Of a DNA stretch of 39,050 nucleotides, positions 1 to 7,917 are shown one piece after another (position 1 is the first letter of the stretch; the number at the start of each line of letters is the position of its first letter). Source of the stretch: CAYPPG01 sp964412555 (GTDB lineage Bacteria > Hinthialibacterota > Hinthialibacteria > Hinthialibacterales > Hinthialibacteraceae); the NCBI GenBank assembly GCA_964412555.1, contig CAYPPG010000069.1, forward strand, positions 1 to 39,050, written 5' to 3'. The notes under the pieces are model-generated. The model was not told the origin of the DNA. It did not search any database and saw nothing but the letters and a program-made list of their open reading frames with translations. Position numbers and translations under genes: made by a program.

Positions 1-20
1 AAAAATAGGTTGCGTTTATC

Positions 21-149
21 ATGTTTATTTTACACAATTTCATGCGATTGCCCTGCTCATTCACCCGTCATCAACTGGATACATTTGAAGGAATAATCAC
101 GTTTCGCCTGTTTGATGATGGAAGTGAAATACTTTGGAACACGCAATAA
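21..149 (+). pseudogene. possible gene remnant at the window edge (42 codons)
   Basis: An open frame runs from just after a stop at 6-8 to TAA at 147-149. Its last part reads as a beta-strand pair around the residues FRLFDDGSEILW. That pattern resembles the strand-turn-strand found in NPCBM-type carbohydrate-binding modules, such as the one in the gene at 13151-13762. There is no clear ribosome binding site and the frame is short, so it could be the decayed end of a longer gene or chance. Weak call. Confidence 0.2.
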
Positions 150-265
150 ACTGGATTCATTATAATAAGGGAAGAGTGATTCTCACTCTTCCCTTAATTT
201 TACTTGTTCGATTGTATAATTTTTTAAAATGTGTATATGAATCCAAGATTGAAAGGATTGATATC

Positions 266-1345
266 ATGTATATCTATAAAATGTATCTATTAATTTCTCT
301 GATTTTCATCGACTCTTTGATGGGTATCAGTAATGCAAAAGAATCCCATAAGGCTCCTATTCCTACTCATAGAACCACTGTAATTCCTTCAGAAATTCGA
401 TTTCTTCCTCTAATACGAACGGTTCCTGGTTTGTACCATTACCTTCCTGATTATAAATATGGCACCGACGGGGTGCTCGAAGGATCCGATAGAGTTTACA
501 TTTATAATTATATGCGAAGTGTGTCGTTTTCAAGTTTACCAAGCCATGTTCGAAATTTAAACCACCTTTTTAAAAGGGATCATACTGTCTTTGGTATAAG
601 TTACGACGGAGAAAATACATTACATCTATTGGATATATATAACGGAACTATTTATCATTCTTTCCATGTAAAGAATCATTCACCAGTAGAGATAACATAC
701 GACGTCACTCCCGATTTTGATCAAATTGTTGTTGTTTCTGAAGGTGGCTGGGCAAAGATCTATGATCTATATTCTGGTAATTTACTATACTCATACAAAA
801 ATGATAATACCATTGAATCTGTTGCTATTTCAAAAGATGGTGATTTCATTCTCATCGGAGATTGGTGGGATACGGCAAAATTGATTGATGTTAAAAAGGA
901 TCAAGTTGTGAAAGTTTTTTCAGTGCCAGGTTATGGAGCATCGGTGCGATTTTCACCGGATGCACAATATGGCCTTGCCATTTACATTGGGCAGTTCAGC
1001 AAAACAGAAAGCGATGAGGGAACAATTTACGTATGGGATTTGAATAATAGAACATTGATTCATACATTGTTTCAATGGGATGAGACATTGAACTATGCCG
1101 AATTCTCACCTGACAGTCGATACATCATCTCCCTCGGTTCCCGCTTGAATACCATTACTGTCTGGAATGTCGCAACGGGAGAACCCGTGGCACGGTCCAA
1201 CCTTCGCGGCAGAAGTTCCTATGATATCAATTTTTCTCCGGACGGCACTGAATTTGTTACGTTAGATGAGGGCCACCGTTCCCAAATTTGGGATTTCTCT
1301 TCTTTCGCTCCTTCGGATGTGGATGATTATTCGTTATATCGATAA
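266..1345 (+). CDS. secreted WD40-like beta-propeller protein
   Basis: This 359-residue protein begins with a signal peptide (MYIYKMYLLISLIFI, cleaved near residue 24). I chose the ATG at 266 because AAAGG lies about nine bases upstream and the signal peptide starts there; the frame is open further upstream to a TTG at 134. The body consists of WD40/YVTN-type blades of about 40 residues, with recurring FSPD(A/S) turns and blade ends such as IYDLYSGN, VWDLNNRT and VWNVATGE. It is probably exported and binds a protein or surface partner; no enzyme motif is visible. It ends V-D-D-Y-S-L-Y-R, which matches the C-terminal motif discussed in the findings. The specific role is unknown. Confidence 0.75.
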   Translation: MYIYKMYLLISLIFIDSLMGISNAKESHKAPIPTHRTTVIPSEIRFLPLIRTVPGLYHYLPDYKYGTDGVLEGSDRVYIYNYMRSVSFSSLPSHVRNLNHLFKRDHTVFGISYDGENTLHLLDIYNGTIYHSFHVKNHSPVEITYDVTPDFDQIVVVSEGGWAKIYDLYSGNLLYSYKNDNTIESVAISKDGDFILIGDWWDTAKLIDVKKDQVVKVFSVPGYGASVRFSPDAQYGLAIYIGQFSKTESDEGTIYVWDLNNRTLIHTLFQWDETLNYAEFSPDSRYIISLGSRLNTITVWNVATGEPVARSNLRGRSSYDINFSPDGTEFVTLDEGHRSQIWDFSSFAPSDVDDYSLYR

Positions 1346-1357
1346 GGAGTGAAGGGA

Positions 1358-1429
1358 ATGAAACCATACGTACTATTTGTTCTCATTTTTTCAAAAAAAT
1401 ATTGCCATTTACCTGAGATGCACAAATGA
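1358..1429 (+). CDS. 23-codon ORF, probably a truncated secreted-protein start
   Basis: Twelve bases after the WD40-like gene, an AAGGAG plus a second purine-rich stretch precede ATG at 1358. The 23 codons begin with a hydrophobic stretch (MKPYVLFVLIFS) like the start of a signal peptide. The frame then passes a T6-C-A7 run and stops at 1427-1429. It looks like the stub of a deleted or frameshifted exported protein that was once co-transcribed with its neighbour. A genuine small hydrophobic peptide is possible. The rest of the gap up to 1665 shows nothing I recognise. Confidence 0.25.
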   Translation: MKPYVLFVLIFSKKYCHLPEMHK

Positions 1430-1665
1430 GACCTTTACAAGTATTTATTTACCCCGAATGTGATTTATCGACAATAGGAGTTATCGGCCGTTTGATCCAA
1501 GAATCTCCAATTCCCCACCTCAACTTGGTAACTTTTTGTTGAATCCTATCTGCTATTGTTATGCGTGAACGTATACGATTTCCAGGGCATTGAATGTATG
1601 GGGCTTTCCAATAACATGAATACTCATACATTTCGTTCTTGAATGTCATTCCAAGGAGCAATCCC

Positions 1666-2949
1666 ATGAAAATACTTGTCATCGGCAATGGGGGACGTGA
1701 ACATACCCTCGTCTGGAAAATCAAACAATCTCCTCTTTGTACCCGCTTATTCTGTGCGCCGGGGAACGCCGGTATGGAAAATCTCGCCGAGTTGATCGAT
1801 ATCAAAGTCGACGCCATCGATGAAATCGCCTCTTTTGCGAAACAGGAAGCCATCGATTTGGTTGTCGTCGGACCGGAAGCTCCGCTGGCGGCGGGATTGG
1901 CGGATGCTTGCCGTGAACAAGGTGTGGATGTGTTTGGTCCCTCCGGAAAGGCGGCCCAGATCGAAAGTTCAAAGATTTTTGCCCGTGATTTGATGAAAAA
2001 ATACGGTATTCCGTCACCTGCCTTCGAATCCTTCGAGGAACCGGAACCGGCCAAACAATACGTTCGTGAGTTGGCGAAAGAGGGAACACGGGTTGTCGTC
2101 AAAGCCGACGGACTCGCAGCAGGAAAAGGTGCAATTGTCACCAACAATCCTCTTGAGGCAGAGAAAGCAATCGATTTGTGCATGAAAGAAAAAGCGTTCG
2201 GCGATGCCGGTTCCCGCGTGCTGATTGAAGAACGCATCCAAGGTCCGGAATTGTCCATTTTGGCAATCACAGATGGCAAAAAGATCGTGATTTTGCCTCC
2301 TTCCCAAGACCACAAACCTATCGGCGAAGGCGATACCGGTCCCAATACCGGAGGAATGGGCGCGTATTCTCCTGTGCCGATTGTTACCGAGGCGGTTATC
2401 GAAGAAATTCGTAAAACGGTGCTCGAACCGGCCATTTCTGGAATGGAGAAAGAAGGTTGCCCTTATTCCGGCGTTCTCTATGCCGGATTGATGATGTGCG
2501 ATGGCAAACCTTATGTCATCGAATTCAATTGCCGTTTCGGTGATCCGGAAACACAGGCGGTATTGCCGGTCATCAATGAAGATTTGCTTCCCTTGCTGCA
2601 ACAGTCTGCTCAAGGAAATCTACAGGAAGACCGAATGATCACTGCTTCCGGCAGCGCCATGTGTGTTGTCATTGCTTCTGGCGGCTATCCGGGATCGTAT
2701 GAGAAAGGGAAAACAATTACTGGTTTGGAAGAAGCCGAAAAGCAAATGCAAAACCAGGCCGTTGTTTTCCATGCCGGTACGGCGAAGAAGGACGGCGAAA
2801 TCGTCACGTCCGGCGGGCGTGTTCTCGGTGTCACCGGTATGGGACAAGATTTTGATGAAGCCTTTTCCAACGCCTACCAAGCTGTGGAGATGATCTCCTT
2901 CGAGGGAATGTATTACCGGAAAGATATTGGGTATCGGGTTCGATTGTAG
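1666..2949 (+). CDS. purD: phosphoribosylamine-glycine ligase (GARS)
   Basis: PurD joins 5-phosphoribosylamine and glycine with ATP to make glycinamide ribonucleotide, the second step of purine synthesis, in the cytoplasm. The protein has 427 residues, the usual length for single-domain bacterial PurD. It shows the N-terminal GNGGREH loop, GPEAPLAAGL, the ATP-grasp segment VVKADGLAAGKGA, the conserved DTGPNTGGMGAYSP loop and the metal-binding EFNCRFGDPETQ. The start at 1666 is supported by AAGGAG at 1653-1658; an in-frame extension to 1639 is less likely. It stands alone, with no other pur gene nearby. Its TAG stop (2947-2949) abuts the left end of a 172-bp repeat element. Confidence 0.97.
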   Translation: MKILVIGNGGREHTLVWKIKQSPLCTRLFCAPGNAGMENLAELIDIKVDAIDEIASFAKQEAIDLVVVGPEAPLAAGLADACREQGVDVFGPSGKAAQIESSKIFARDLMKKYGIPSPAFESFEEPEPAKQYVRELAKEGTRVVVKADGLAAGKGAIVTNNPLEAEKAIDLCMKEKAFGDAGSRVLIEERIQGPELSILAITDGKKIVILPPSQDHKPIGEGDTGPNTGGMGAYSPVPIVTEAVIEEIRKTVLEPAISGMEKEGCPYSGVLYAGLMMCDGKPYVIEFNCRFGDPETQAVLPVINEDLLPLLQQSAQGNLQEDRMITASGSAMCVVIASGGYPGSYEKGKTITGLEEAEKQMQNQAVVFHAGTAKKDGEIVTSGGRVLGVTGMGQDFDEAFSNAYQAVEMISFEGMYYRKDIGYRVRL

Positions 2950-3120
2950 TCTGAATCCGGATTGGCCAGGATTGGAGGATATCCAGGATGGGATACTTGA
3001 AAGTATTTTAGGACGATTCGAGAAGACGATCATTGGTTGCTGAATACTCGGCATATTTCGCATATTGATCAATAGAGGGTATCCTGTTCATCCTTGAATC
3101 TGGGTCATCCTGATTCAGAC
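2949..3120. repeat. 172-bp GTCTGAATC-ended dispersed element, copy A
   Basis: The segment starts with GTCTGAATC and ends with GATTCAGAC, a 9-bp terminal inverted repeat. Read on one strand, its full length aligns without obvious gaps to the reverse complement of 14468-14639, which is also exactly 172 bp. The outer 50 bp are most alike and the middle is more diverged (for example TTCGAGAAGACGATCATTG here against TTTGAGAAAACAATTATTG there). The left end touches the purD stop codon. The right end supplies the last codons and stop of the membrane protein gene at 3105. No ORF spans it, so it looks like a non-autonomous, MITE-like element. Confidence 0.75.
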
Positions 3121-4658
3121 AGAAATTTAAACAAACGGTAAAAACATATTGTCGCCAATCCCACCGGAATGAGAAAAACGATCAACAAAAACGGATTGAG
3201 TTGACCAAACTGGACGATATACAAATCCGCACCATACTTCTGGATGGCGCGCCAGTGTAAAACCGGGCTGGAAAACTGGGGAAGATAGATCATAAATTGC
3301 ATGAGAGCCATATTGCCGAATGTTTGTGAGGCGTTATATACCATTTCTTTGATAACAAACACTGCATCCATCGCCAAACCAAGAAACTGAACGAAGACAG
3401 ACAGAAGGATCAATAAGCACCATCCGACTCGCTTTGCGATGGAATCGAATAATGTGCGATTGAAGAAAAATCCGGCGCTTAGAAACAGTAAAAACGGTGT
3501 CGTTTGATAGATATGCCGGGGACCCCAGTCATAGCCACCCGCCCAATTTTGCCATTTCGACATGGCCGCCAAATAGCACACGCATATTAATACTACTCCT
3601 TCCGTCAACCATGGGTCACGCCTCCATAATCGAATGACTCCCCATGCGGCAAATATCAGCGGTGGTGAATAAACAAACAAACTGCGGCCGGGCGTAAACA
3701 AGAATCCATGCAAACCAACCAACAGCGGAGTAGCAAATCTGATTTTTTCCGCCTGATCCTCATATCCTGTTGATATAAATGAATCAAAACGGTACTGGTT
3801 ATAGAGAGCGATTGTCAGAATAACAGCCGCGAATGGAATGGAAAACAGGATGAATTCCCGAAGGTTCCATCGCAAATGCAATTTTCCGTTTCGTTGTTCT
3901 GTAAATAGAAGCCATAAGGCGGCGGGAGCCGTGCATCCGGTGTCAATTCGGACTAGCAACGCATATGCCCAAAACATCCCGGCAAAAAAAATCCATTTAT
4001 TTACATTCGGATTTGTTCGATCGTTGAAAAACGACCATACTGCCCCAGTCAAACAAAATGTGGCAGCCGGTTCGGTGAAAAATGTCCGGCCATGTGGCCA
4101 CATGTAGGTGCAAAATGCAAGTAATAACGCGAAGAAAATAGATGAGGATGTCTTCAAGCCGACTCGCCGGAAAATACTCTCCCACATGACAATGGTCAGA
4201 GCGGTAAGGATCATCGAAAAGACCGTCATCCACCAACGAAGAAAAAGGGTACCGGTTTGTGTTTCCGTTGTGACATGTTCCAGTGAATTGAACTGTGTAT
4301 CTTCGCTGGGATCGATTATTGTGCCGATTGTGCACCAGGGGACTGACAAAATCGGCAAACCAAGACCGTATTGCGCATATTCTTTCCCGTCGATTCCCCG
4401 TTTGCTGGCAAATCCTCCCCGCAACGGCGGAATCGCGCCTCTTTGGCCTTCCATCAAAGAGAGAGTTGTTCTCAGATTCAATTCTTCATCCGGCGTGGTT
4501 AGCAGATGACTTGGCGAAAAAGTGATGTATACACAAAGAATGGCCAGGAAAAGATAAATGGATAACGAATAATTGCTTTGGTGATTGGTCGGATTGATAG
4601 TCATGGATTCTCTATGAAGTTTCGTAGAATCAAAAATGGAGGTAGCCACACTCTCCAA
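3105..4658 (-). CDS. polytopic membrane protein, GT-C glycosyltransferase-like
   Basis: This roughly 517-residue protein has about ten or more hydrophobic helices. After the first helix there is a loop with T-P-D-E-E and then a G-rich segment ending KEYAQYGLGLPILSVPW. An acidic pair in the first periplasmic loop is typical of GT-C transferases (PMT/ArnT type), which move a sugar from a lipid carrier in the inner membrane. The acceptor cannot be told. The start is uncertain: TTG at 4658 has AGAGGA four bases upstream, while ATG at 4604 has only a weak site. The C-terminal residues L-S-E-S-G and the stop are encoded inside the repeat element at 2949-3120, so the original C-terminus may have been replaced. 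It is divergent from yebC. Confidence 0.65.
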   Translation of the reverse strand: MESVATSIFDSTKLHRESMTINPTNHQSNYSLSIYLFLAILCVYITFSPSHLLTTPDEELNLRTTLSLMEGQRGAIPPLRGGFASKRGIDGKEYAQYGLGLPILSVPWCTIGTIIDPSEDTQFNSLEHVTTETQTGTLFLRWWMTVFSMILTALTIVMWESIFRRVGLKTSSSIFFALLLAFCTYMWPHGRTFFTEPAATFCLTGAVWSFFNDRTNPNVNKWIFFAGMFWAYALLVRIDTGCTAPAALWLLFTEQRNGKLHLRWNLREFILFSIPFAAVILTIALYNQYRFDSFISTGYEDQAEKIRFATPLLVGLHGFLFTPGRSLFVYSPPLIFAAWGVIRLWRRDPWLTEGVVLICVCYLAAMSKWQNWAGGYDWGPRHIYQTTPFLLFLSAGFFFNRTLFDSIAKRVGWCLLILLSVFVQFLGLAMDAVFVIKEMVYNASQTFGNMALMQFMIYLPQFSSPVLHWRAIQKYGADLYIVQFGQLNPFLLIVFLIPVGLATICFYRLFKFLSESG

Positions 4659-4687
4659 ATATTCCTCTGTGCAGTTTCTTTCAATGG

Positions 4688-4717
4688 TTGTACACTATCC
4701 TCGAATGATGGTATACT
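4688..4717 (+). promoter_or_regulatory. candidate sigma70-type promoter for yebC
   Basis: TTGTAC (4688-4693) and TATACT (4712-4717) are separated by 18 bases in the intergenic region between the divergent membrane protein gene and yebC. Transcription would start near 4724, giving a leader of about 60 bases. Confidence 0.55.
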
Positions 4718-4786
4718 AGCGTTTTGTTCCCCTTTGAACTAGCGGGAAAGAATGACGCGAATTCTTTTTACATTAGGGTTAGTGCT

Positions 4787-5530
4787 ATGTCCGGACATTC
4801 AAAATGGAGTACGATCAAACACAAAAAGGCAAAAGTCGACGCTGCACGGGGTAAAATTTTTACCAAACTGATACGGGAACTTACCACGGCTGCCAAACTG
4901 GGAGGAGGAGACCCGAATTCCAATCCGCGGCTGCGTACGGCTATCGATGCTGCTCGAGGGGCGAACATGCCCAAAGACAACATCGATAAGGCAATCAAAA
5001 AAGGAACAGGCGAATTGCCCGGTGTGACGTATGAGGAAACTTCCTATGAAGGGTACGGTCCCAGCGGAGTCGCCGTTTTCGTTGAAGTATTGACCGACAA
5101 TAAAAATCGCACCACTGCCGAAATCCGTCATGTCTTCGGGAAATACGGTGGAAACTTGGGTGAGTCGGGTTGTGTCGCTTGGATGTTCGAGCGGCGTGGA
5201 GAGATTGTTCTCGAAGGAGACGATCTCAACGAAGATGAAATTATGGAAGCCGCGATCGACGCTGGAGCGATGGATGTTTATTTTGACGAAGATGTGTGTC
5301 ATATTTATACGGAAATCGAAGACTTGGATACGGTTCGAGAAAGCCTTGAAAGCAAGGGATTGAAACCAACTCGTTCCGGACTGACCCGCATTCCCCAAAA
5401 TACGGTGGCTCTGGAAGGAAAATCGGCGGAAACGATGATGAAGCTGATGGATTATCTCGAAGAGCACGACGATGTCCAGAATGTATATGCCAATTTCGAT
5501 ATTCCGGAAGAAGTGCTGCAAAGCATGTAA
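4787..5530 (+). CDS. yebC: YebC/PmpR-family regulator or translation factor
   Basis: This 247-residue protein starts with the family signature MSGHSKWSTIKHKK and keeps the hallmark segments NPRLRTAIDAARGANMPKDNI, in two parts, and YEGYGPSGVAVFVEVLTDN. The family has been described both as DNA-binding regulators and, more recently, as ribosome-associated factors that help translate difficult motifs. I chose the ATG at 4787 because the family begins at MSGHSKW; a longer in-frame start at 4724 has no family support. It precedes ruvC and ruvA, a widespread gene order, but here an intrinsic terminator separates yebC from ruvC. Confidence 0.95.
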   Translation: MSGHSKWSTIKHKKAKVDAARGKIFTKLIRELTTAAKLGGGDPNSNPRLRTAIDAARGANMPKDNIDKAIKKGTGELPGVTYEETSYEGYGPSGVAVFVEVLTDNKNRTTAEIRHVFGKYGGNLGESGCVAWMFERRGEIVLEGDDLNEDEIMEAAIDAGAMDVYFDEDVCHIYTEIEDLDTVRESLESKGLKPTRSGLTRIPQNTVALEGKSAETMMKLMDYLEEHDDVQNVYANFDIPEEVLQSM

Positions 5531-5565
5531 AATGGCTTATCCTGAAACAAATAGAACAACTCATG

Positions 5566-5593
5566 CAACGGACCTCGTGTCCGTTGTTTTTTT
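5566..5593 (+). terminator. intrinsic terminator between yebC and ruvC
   Basis: CAACGGAC (5566-5573) and GTCCGTTG (5579-5586) form a perfect 8-bp stem around a 5-base loop, followed at once by seven T (5587-5593). It is oriented to end yebC transcription. The T-tract ends only three bases before the ruvC ATG at 5597, so it occupies the place where the ruvC ribosome binding site should be. Confidence 0.85.
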
Positions 5594-5596
5594 GCT

Positions 5597-6109
5597 ATGA
5601 ATCAGCAGCGAAGAGAACGCATTTTAGGAATCGATCCCGGCTTACAGGCGGTGGGCTATGGAATTATAGACGCTGCCGGAAGGGAGGCGAGATTGGTGAC
5701 ATTCGGCGTGATCAAAACCACACCGAAACAAGCGTTTCCGGAACGATTGAAAACCATTCATGACGGACTTCAGCAAATCATCGAAGAACACCAACCGGAT
5801 CGCATGGTCTTCGAAAAATTGTTGTATTGCAAGAATGTATCCATTGCCTTGACTCTTGGGCAAGCACGCGGAGCCGCTATTCTAGCCGGCGCACGAAAGA
5901 ATTTGCCCATGACGGAATACAATCCGACGGAAATCAAAAACGCCATAGTCGGTAGAGGACGGGCGACGAAAGAACAGGTGCAAAAAATGGTTCAAATCCT
6001 TCTTTCCTTATCTGAAATGCCGGAACCGGATCATGCCGCCGATGCGCTCGCTGCCGCCTTAACTCATATCCATTTGAATTCGGTCGTCTGGGAGAATCGA
6101 AGAGCATAA
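5597..6109 (+). CDS. ruvC: Holliday junction resolvase RuvC
   Basis: RuvC cuts Holliday junctions symmetrically, working with the RuvAB motor during recombination. The 170-residue protein has the RNase H-like acidic residues in place: Asp in ILGIDPG, Glu in VFEKLLY, and two Asp in PDHAADALAAAL. NPTEIKNAIVGRGRATKEQV is the conserved DNA-binding segment. ATG at 5597 is the only plausible ATG, yet it has no ribosome binding site because a terminator T-tract lies directly upstream. Its TAA overlaps the ruvA ATG by one base (TAATG), which implies translational coupling. No ruvB follows in this window. Confidence 0.95.
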   Translation: MNQQRRERILGIDPGLQAVGYGIIDAAGREARLVTFGVIKTTPKQAFPERLKTIHDGLQQIIEEHQPDRMVFEKLLYCKNVSIALTLGQARGAAILAGARKNLPMTEYNPTEIKNAIVGRGRATKEQVQKMVQILLSLSEMPEPDHAADALAAALTHIHLNSVVWENRRA

Positions 6110-6717
6110 TGATCACCACCCTCACGGGCACATTGGCATATAAAACGGAACAAACAGCCGTCATCGAGGTTGGGGGCATCGGCTTTCAAGTCTCGATCCC
6201 ACTGTCCACCTATCGGGAACTCCCCCGCACCGGCGAACCGGTTACACTCCACACTCATTTGGTCGTCAAGGAAGATGAATTTGTGCTGTATGGATTCGCT
6301 ACCGAAGAGGAACGGGAAGTCTTCCGGATTCTATTTAGTGTCAACGGCGTCGGTGCCAAAATGGCGATTGACGTTGTCTCCCATCTGCCTGTGGAACGGT
6401 TGGTGGAATCCATCCAAAACAATGAACATGCTCTGCTTTGCCAGGTCCCGGGGATTGGGAAAAAACGGGCGGAACGGATTCTCTTCGACCTAAAAAATGC
6501 CAATCATCCCCTACTCTTGCGTCAAGCGATGGCGTTGAAAAGCAAAGAGGCTAAATCCCTTCCTGCAAATCAGAAGTGTACCGAAGCGATCGAGGCCTTG
6601 ATCGCGTTGGGGTGCAAACCGTTTGAAGCCCAGAAGGCGGTAACAGAAGCGGTAAATATTGTCGGGGAGAATGCCGAGACGACGGAGATTATCAAAGAGG
6701 GATTGCGGCATCGGTAA
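6109..6717 (+). CDS. ruvA: Holliday junction DNA helicase subunit RuvA
   Basis: RuvA forms the tetramer that binds Holliday junctions and loads the RuvB motor. This 202-residue protein shows the N-terminal OB-fold (MITTLTGTLAYK through GGIGFQVSIP), two helix-hairpin-helix motifs (VNGVGAKMAIDVV and QVPGIGKKRAERI) and a C-terminal three-helix domain from about residue 155 that contacts RuvB. It starts within the ruvC stop codon. The next gene is on the opposite strand, so ruvB must lie elsewhere in the genome. Confidence 0.95.
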   Translation: MITTLTGTLAYKTEQTAVIEVGGIGFQVSIPLSTYRELPRTGEPVTLHTHLVVKEDEFVLYGFATEEEREVFRILFSVNGVGAKMAIDVVSHLPVERLVESIQNNEHALLCQVPGIGKKRAERILFDLKNANHPLLLRQAMALKSKEAKSLPANQKCTEAIEALIALGCKPFEAQKAVTEAVNIVGENAETTEIIKEGLRHR

Positions 6718-6767
6718 TTTTTCTTCAAATTTATCAGTTCTTCAGTTGCTCACCATTTCAATGAATG

Positions 6768-6796
6768 AAAAAAGGGAGGCATACAATACCTCCCTT
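6768..6796 (-). terminator. intrinsic terminator for the gene at 6824-7819
   Basis: On the minus strand AAGGGAGG and CCTCCCTT (6789-6796 and 6772-6779) form an 8-bp stem with a 9-base loop, followed by a U-tract (A run 6768-6773 on the plus strand). It lies about 28 bases past the stop of the propeller gene. Confidence 0.85.
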
Positions 6797-6823
6797 CATC
6801 GGATACTTGGTGATCCGTCAAGA

Positions 6824-7819
6824 TTATTGCAATTCCCACGTCCTTACATCCGTGATTTCCGGTACCACAGCAATATTGAAGAATGACCGGAACACGTGAT
6901 CCGCGGGTAATCCCGCTTCTTCAAACCCGGCCACTACTTGAAGAACCGTCGGAACTTGCGAGAAATCGGTTGCATCATAAATCGCCATTTCATTGAAAGT
7001 GTCATCGACGTTGTGGCTTCCAAGGATTATATTTGTTGTTCCTGGAATCTGCGCCACTCCCCAAAGACCGGTGAAGCCATCCTCGCTCGTGTCATATTCT
7101 GCCTCCAACGTTCCATCAAGGCTGATACGCAAGAGTGTATTGTTCTGATTCAGCGCGATAATACTCCCAATCTGTTCGTTATACGTCATCGATTGGATAG
7201 GACGCCCGTCATCGTAAAAAACTCCAATGGGATCCCCGCCTGTCATTTCATAAATGTGAATGCCGGGAACACCGTTGTCACCCATCAACAACCGGCCGTC
7301 CGGAAGCAGCAATGCTTCACCGTAACTCGTCTTGTTGAAATTCGTCAGCGCAGCTTCGCCGCTAGTGGCATCCACGAGTTGAGCGAGATTGTAATCGGCA
7401 TCGTTGTTGCTTTGGACAATTACTTGATTCGGTCCAATAGCGACTAAAAATGTTATCTTGATTAAATCCGTCAAAAAGAATGTCTGGGTGCCATCCCGTT
7501 CGATCCGGAGTGCTTCTCCCAATCCGAGCGGAAATTCCGCTTCCGTATCTCCGGTCGAGGTGATCCCGACCCACACATTTCCATTCGGATCGACATCGAG
7601 TCCCAATGCTCTCCGCCGTTCGAAACCTCCCTGATCCCAACGAACCACATTGATTATGGTCGCGGTACCGGCTGCCTCGTCATATGAAAGCTCCACAATC
7701 TGCCCATCCGGTGAATAAAACGGATCGGCAAAGATGATGTTTCCCGGGGTGAATAATTGGGCCTGTGCGAACAGCGGAACCAATGCGAACACGAATACGA
7801 GTAGCAAAATTTTCTTCAT
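6824..7819 (-). CDS. secreted beta-propeller-like protein
   Basis: This 331-residue protein has a clear signal peptide (MKKILLLVFVFALVPLFAQA). The ATG at 7819 is preceded by a strong AGGAGG; an upstream extension to 7870 is not needed. The body is made of repeated short beta segments of the kind FYSPDGQIVELSYDE, LLPDGRLLMGDNG and NNTLLRISLDGTLEAEYD. These look like NHL/SMP-30-type propeller blades, perhaps six. No catalytic set is visible, so it may be a ligand-binding or surface protein. Its end, T-D-V-R-T-W-E-L-Q, fits the shared C-terminal motif. It has its own terminator and lies 98 bases downstream of the sulfatase, with which it could share a transcript. Confidence 0.7.
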   Translation of the reverse strand: MKKILLLVFVFALVPLFAQAQLFTPGNIIFADPFYSPDGQIVELSYDEAAGTATIINVVRWDQGGFERRRALGLDVDPNGNVWVGITSTGDTEAEFPLGLGEALRIERDGTQTFFLTDLIKITFLVAIGPNQVIVQSNNDADYNLAQLVDATSGEAALTNFNKTSYGEALLLPDGRLLMGDNGVPGIHIYEMTGGDPIGVFYDDGRPIQSMTYNEQIGSIIALNQNNTLLRISLDGTLEAEYDTSEDGFTGLWGVAQIPGTTNIILGSHNVDDTFNEMAIYDATDFSQVPTVLQVVAGFEEAGLPADHVFRSFFNIAVVPEITDVRTWELQ

Positions 7820-7917
7820 TTGCTTTCCTCCTAACAATTGGATGAACCGATCAGAATTCAAGTTGTCCAAGACCGCAACGACTTTTCATCCCTCGGTTAT
7901 TCGATTATCAACATTCC

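Noticed and set aside
1449..2435. Long minus-strand ORF opposite purD
   Set aside because: It is the antisense of a well-conserved gene. Its part outside purD (1449-1640) has no family pattern or ribosome site.
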